NCBI GenBank assembly: GCA_049363815.1
Contig: JBMQEM010000129.1
Coordinates: 1-5,184 of the forward strand
Direction of reading: 5' to 3'
Source of the DNA: JADKIH01 sp049363815
GTDB lineage: Bacteria; Bacteroidota; Bacteroidia; AKYH767-A; 2013-40CM-41-45
Length of the DNA: 5,184 nucleotides
A program made the translations under genes and the position numbers. Of this stretch, positions 4,700 through 5,184 are shown one piece after another (the first letter of the stretch is position 1; the number at the start of each line of letters is the position of its first letter). The notes below the pieces were generated by a model. It made no database searches and was not told the origin of the DNA. It saw nothing but the letters and a program-made list of their open reading frames with translations.

Positions 4700-5184
4700 A
4701 TGATCAACCCAAATTTAGACCCAAGCGGCGATCAATTGAGTTCGACCGAAAAGGAACTTGATAAGGTTTTGCGTCCGCAAGGTTTTGAAGATTTCACAGG
4801 GCAGGCTGCCATTCTGGAGAATCTGCAGATCTTTGTGCAGGCAGCAAAACAACGTGATGAAGCACTTGATCATGTCCTTTTACATGGACCTCCAGGATTA
4901 GGGAAAACAACGTTGGCCTATATTCTCGCTAATGAACTTGGCGTAAATATCAGAACCACCTCCGGGCCTGTTCTTGATAAGCCGGGAGACCTGGCGGGAT
5001 TGCTTACCAATCTCGAACCAAATGATGTTTTATTCATTGATGAGATCCATCGGTTGAGTCCGGTCGTGGAAGAATATCTTTATTCGGCAATGGAAGATTA
5101 CAAGATCGATATCATGATCGAATCCGGTCCGAATGCAAGATCTGTTCAAATTAAAATTAATCCGTTTACACTGATCGGTGCAAC
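4700..5184 (+). CDS. ruvB: Holliday junction branch-migration ATPase RuvB (5' part, cut by window edge)
   Basis: The reading frame stays open from ATG 4700 to the window end: 161 complete codons plus two bases, about the first half of a protein usually near 340 residues. RuvB is the AAA+ hexameric motor that, with RuvA, drives branch migration of Holliday junctions in the cytoplasm. Visible are RPQGFEDFTGQ at 25-35 (the conserved RP..F.D..GQ entry motif), Walker A GPPGLGKT at 63-70, TSGPVLDKPGDLAGLLTNL at 87-105, Walker B LFIDEIHRLS at 111-120 with D114/E115, EEYLYSAMEDY at 124-134, and the start of the sensor-1 strand FTLIGAT at the end. The N-terminus MINPNLDP resembles other Bacteroidota RuvB proteins and supports this start, as does the promoter just upstream. 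No frame damage is seen. Confidence 0.97.
   Translation, partial: MINPNLDPSGDQLSSTEKELDKVLRPQGFEDFTGQAAILENLQIFVQAAKQRDEALDHVLLHGPPGLGKTTLAYILANELGVNIRTTSGPVLDKPGDLAGLLTNLEPNDVLFIDEIHRLSPVVEEYLYSAMEDYKIDIMIESGPNARSVQIKINPFTLIGA

Overview
The window reads as ordinary core chromosome of a Bacteroidota bacterium (Flavobacteriia/Sphingobacteriia-Chitinophagia type; genus not resolvable from this sequence). The evidence is: a DUF4296 lipoprotein, a family I know essentially from this phylum; a Bacteroidota-type dihydroorotase and RuvB N-terminus; promoter elements close to the phylum consensus TAnnTTTG placed right next to start codons; few Shine-Dalgarno sequences; and A+T-rich DNA. I see no plasmid, phage, insertion-sequence, CRISPR, tRNA or rRNA signal.

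Layout. Bases 1-49 are a heptamer tandem repeat, followed by a promoter-like box and a plus-strand extended-SDR epimerase/dehydratase gene (69-1055). A 59-bp convergent spacer holds a second heptamer array. Bases 3542-1115 on the minus strand form a tight three-gene operon, transcribed in the order polyprenol-phosphate-mannose-synthase-like glycosyltransferase, dihydroorotase, DUF4296 lipoprotein. The joints are a 4-nt overlap (GTGA) and a 1-nt overlap (TGATG). A 185-bp divergent region holds a third heptamer array and the promoters of both sides. Then come a plus-strand two-gene unit (an 82-aa RNA-recognition-motif protein and an exported probable beta-barrel protein, 10 nt apart) and the 5' part of ruvB, cut by the window edge. 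No gene-free stretch exceeds 300 bases.

How the genes fit together. The minus operon mixes pyrimidine synthesis (dihydroorotase) with lipid-linked sugar transfer and a small lipoprotein. From memory this neighbourhood, with an SDR epimerase nearby, recurs in Bacteroidota; here the epimerase converges on the operon instead of being co-transcribed. RuvB is a housekeeping recombination motor with its own promoter.

I did not find a convincing new multi-gene system. The most interesting signal is non-coding: three short tandem arrays in three of the intergenic spacers, all with a 7-bp period, each with six complete visible units. Their unit sequences differ, but in the right register and strand nearly all follow one loose template ending in [T/G][T/C]G. 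One array supplies a well-spaced -33 TTTG box to the epimerase promoter, and one runs into a stop codon.
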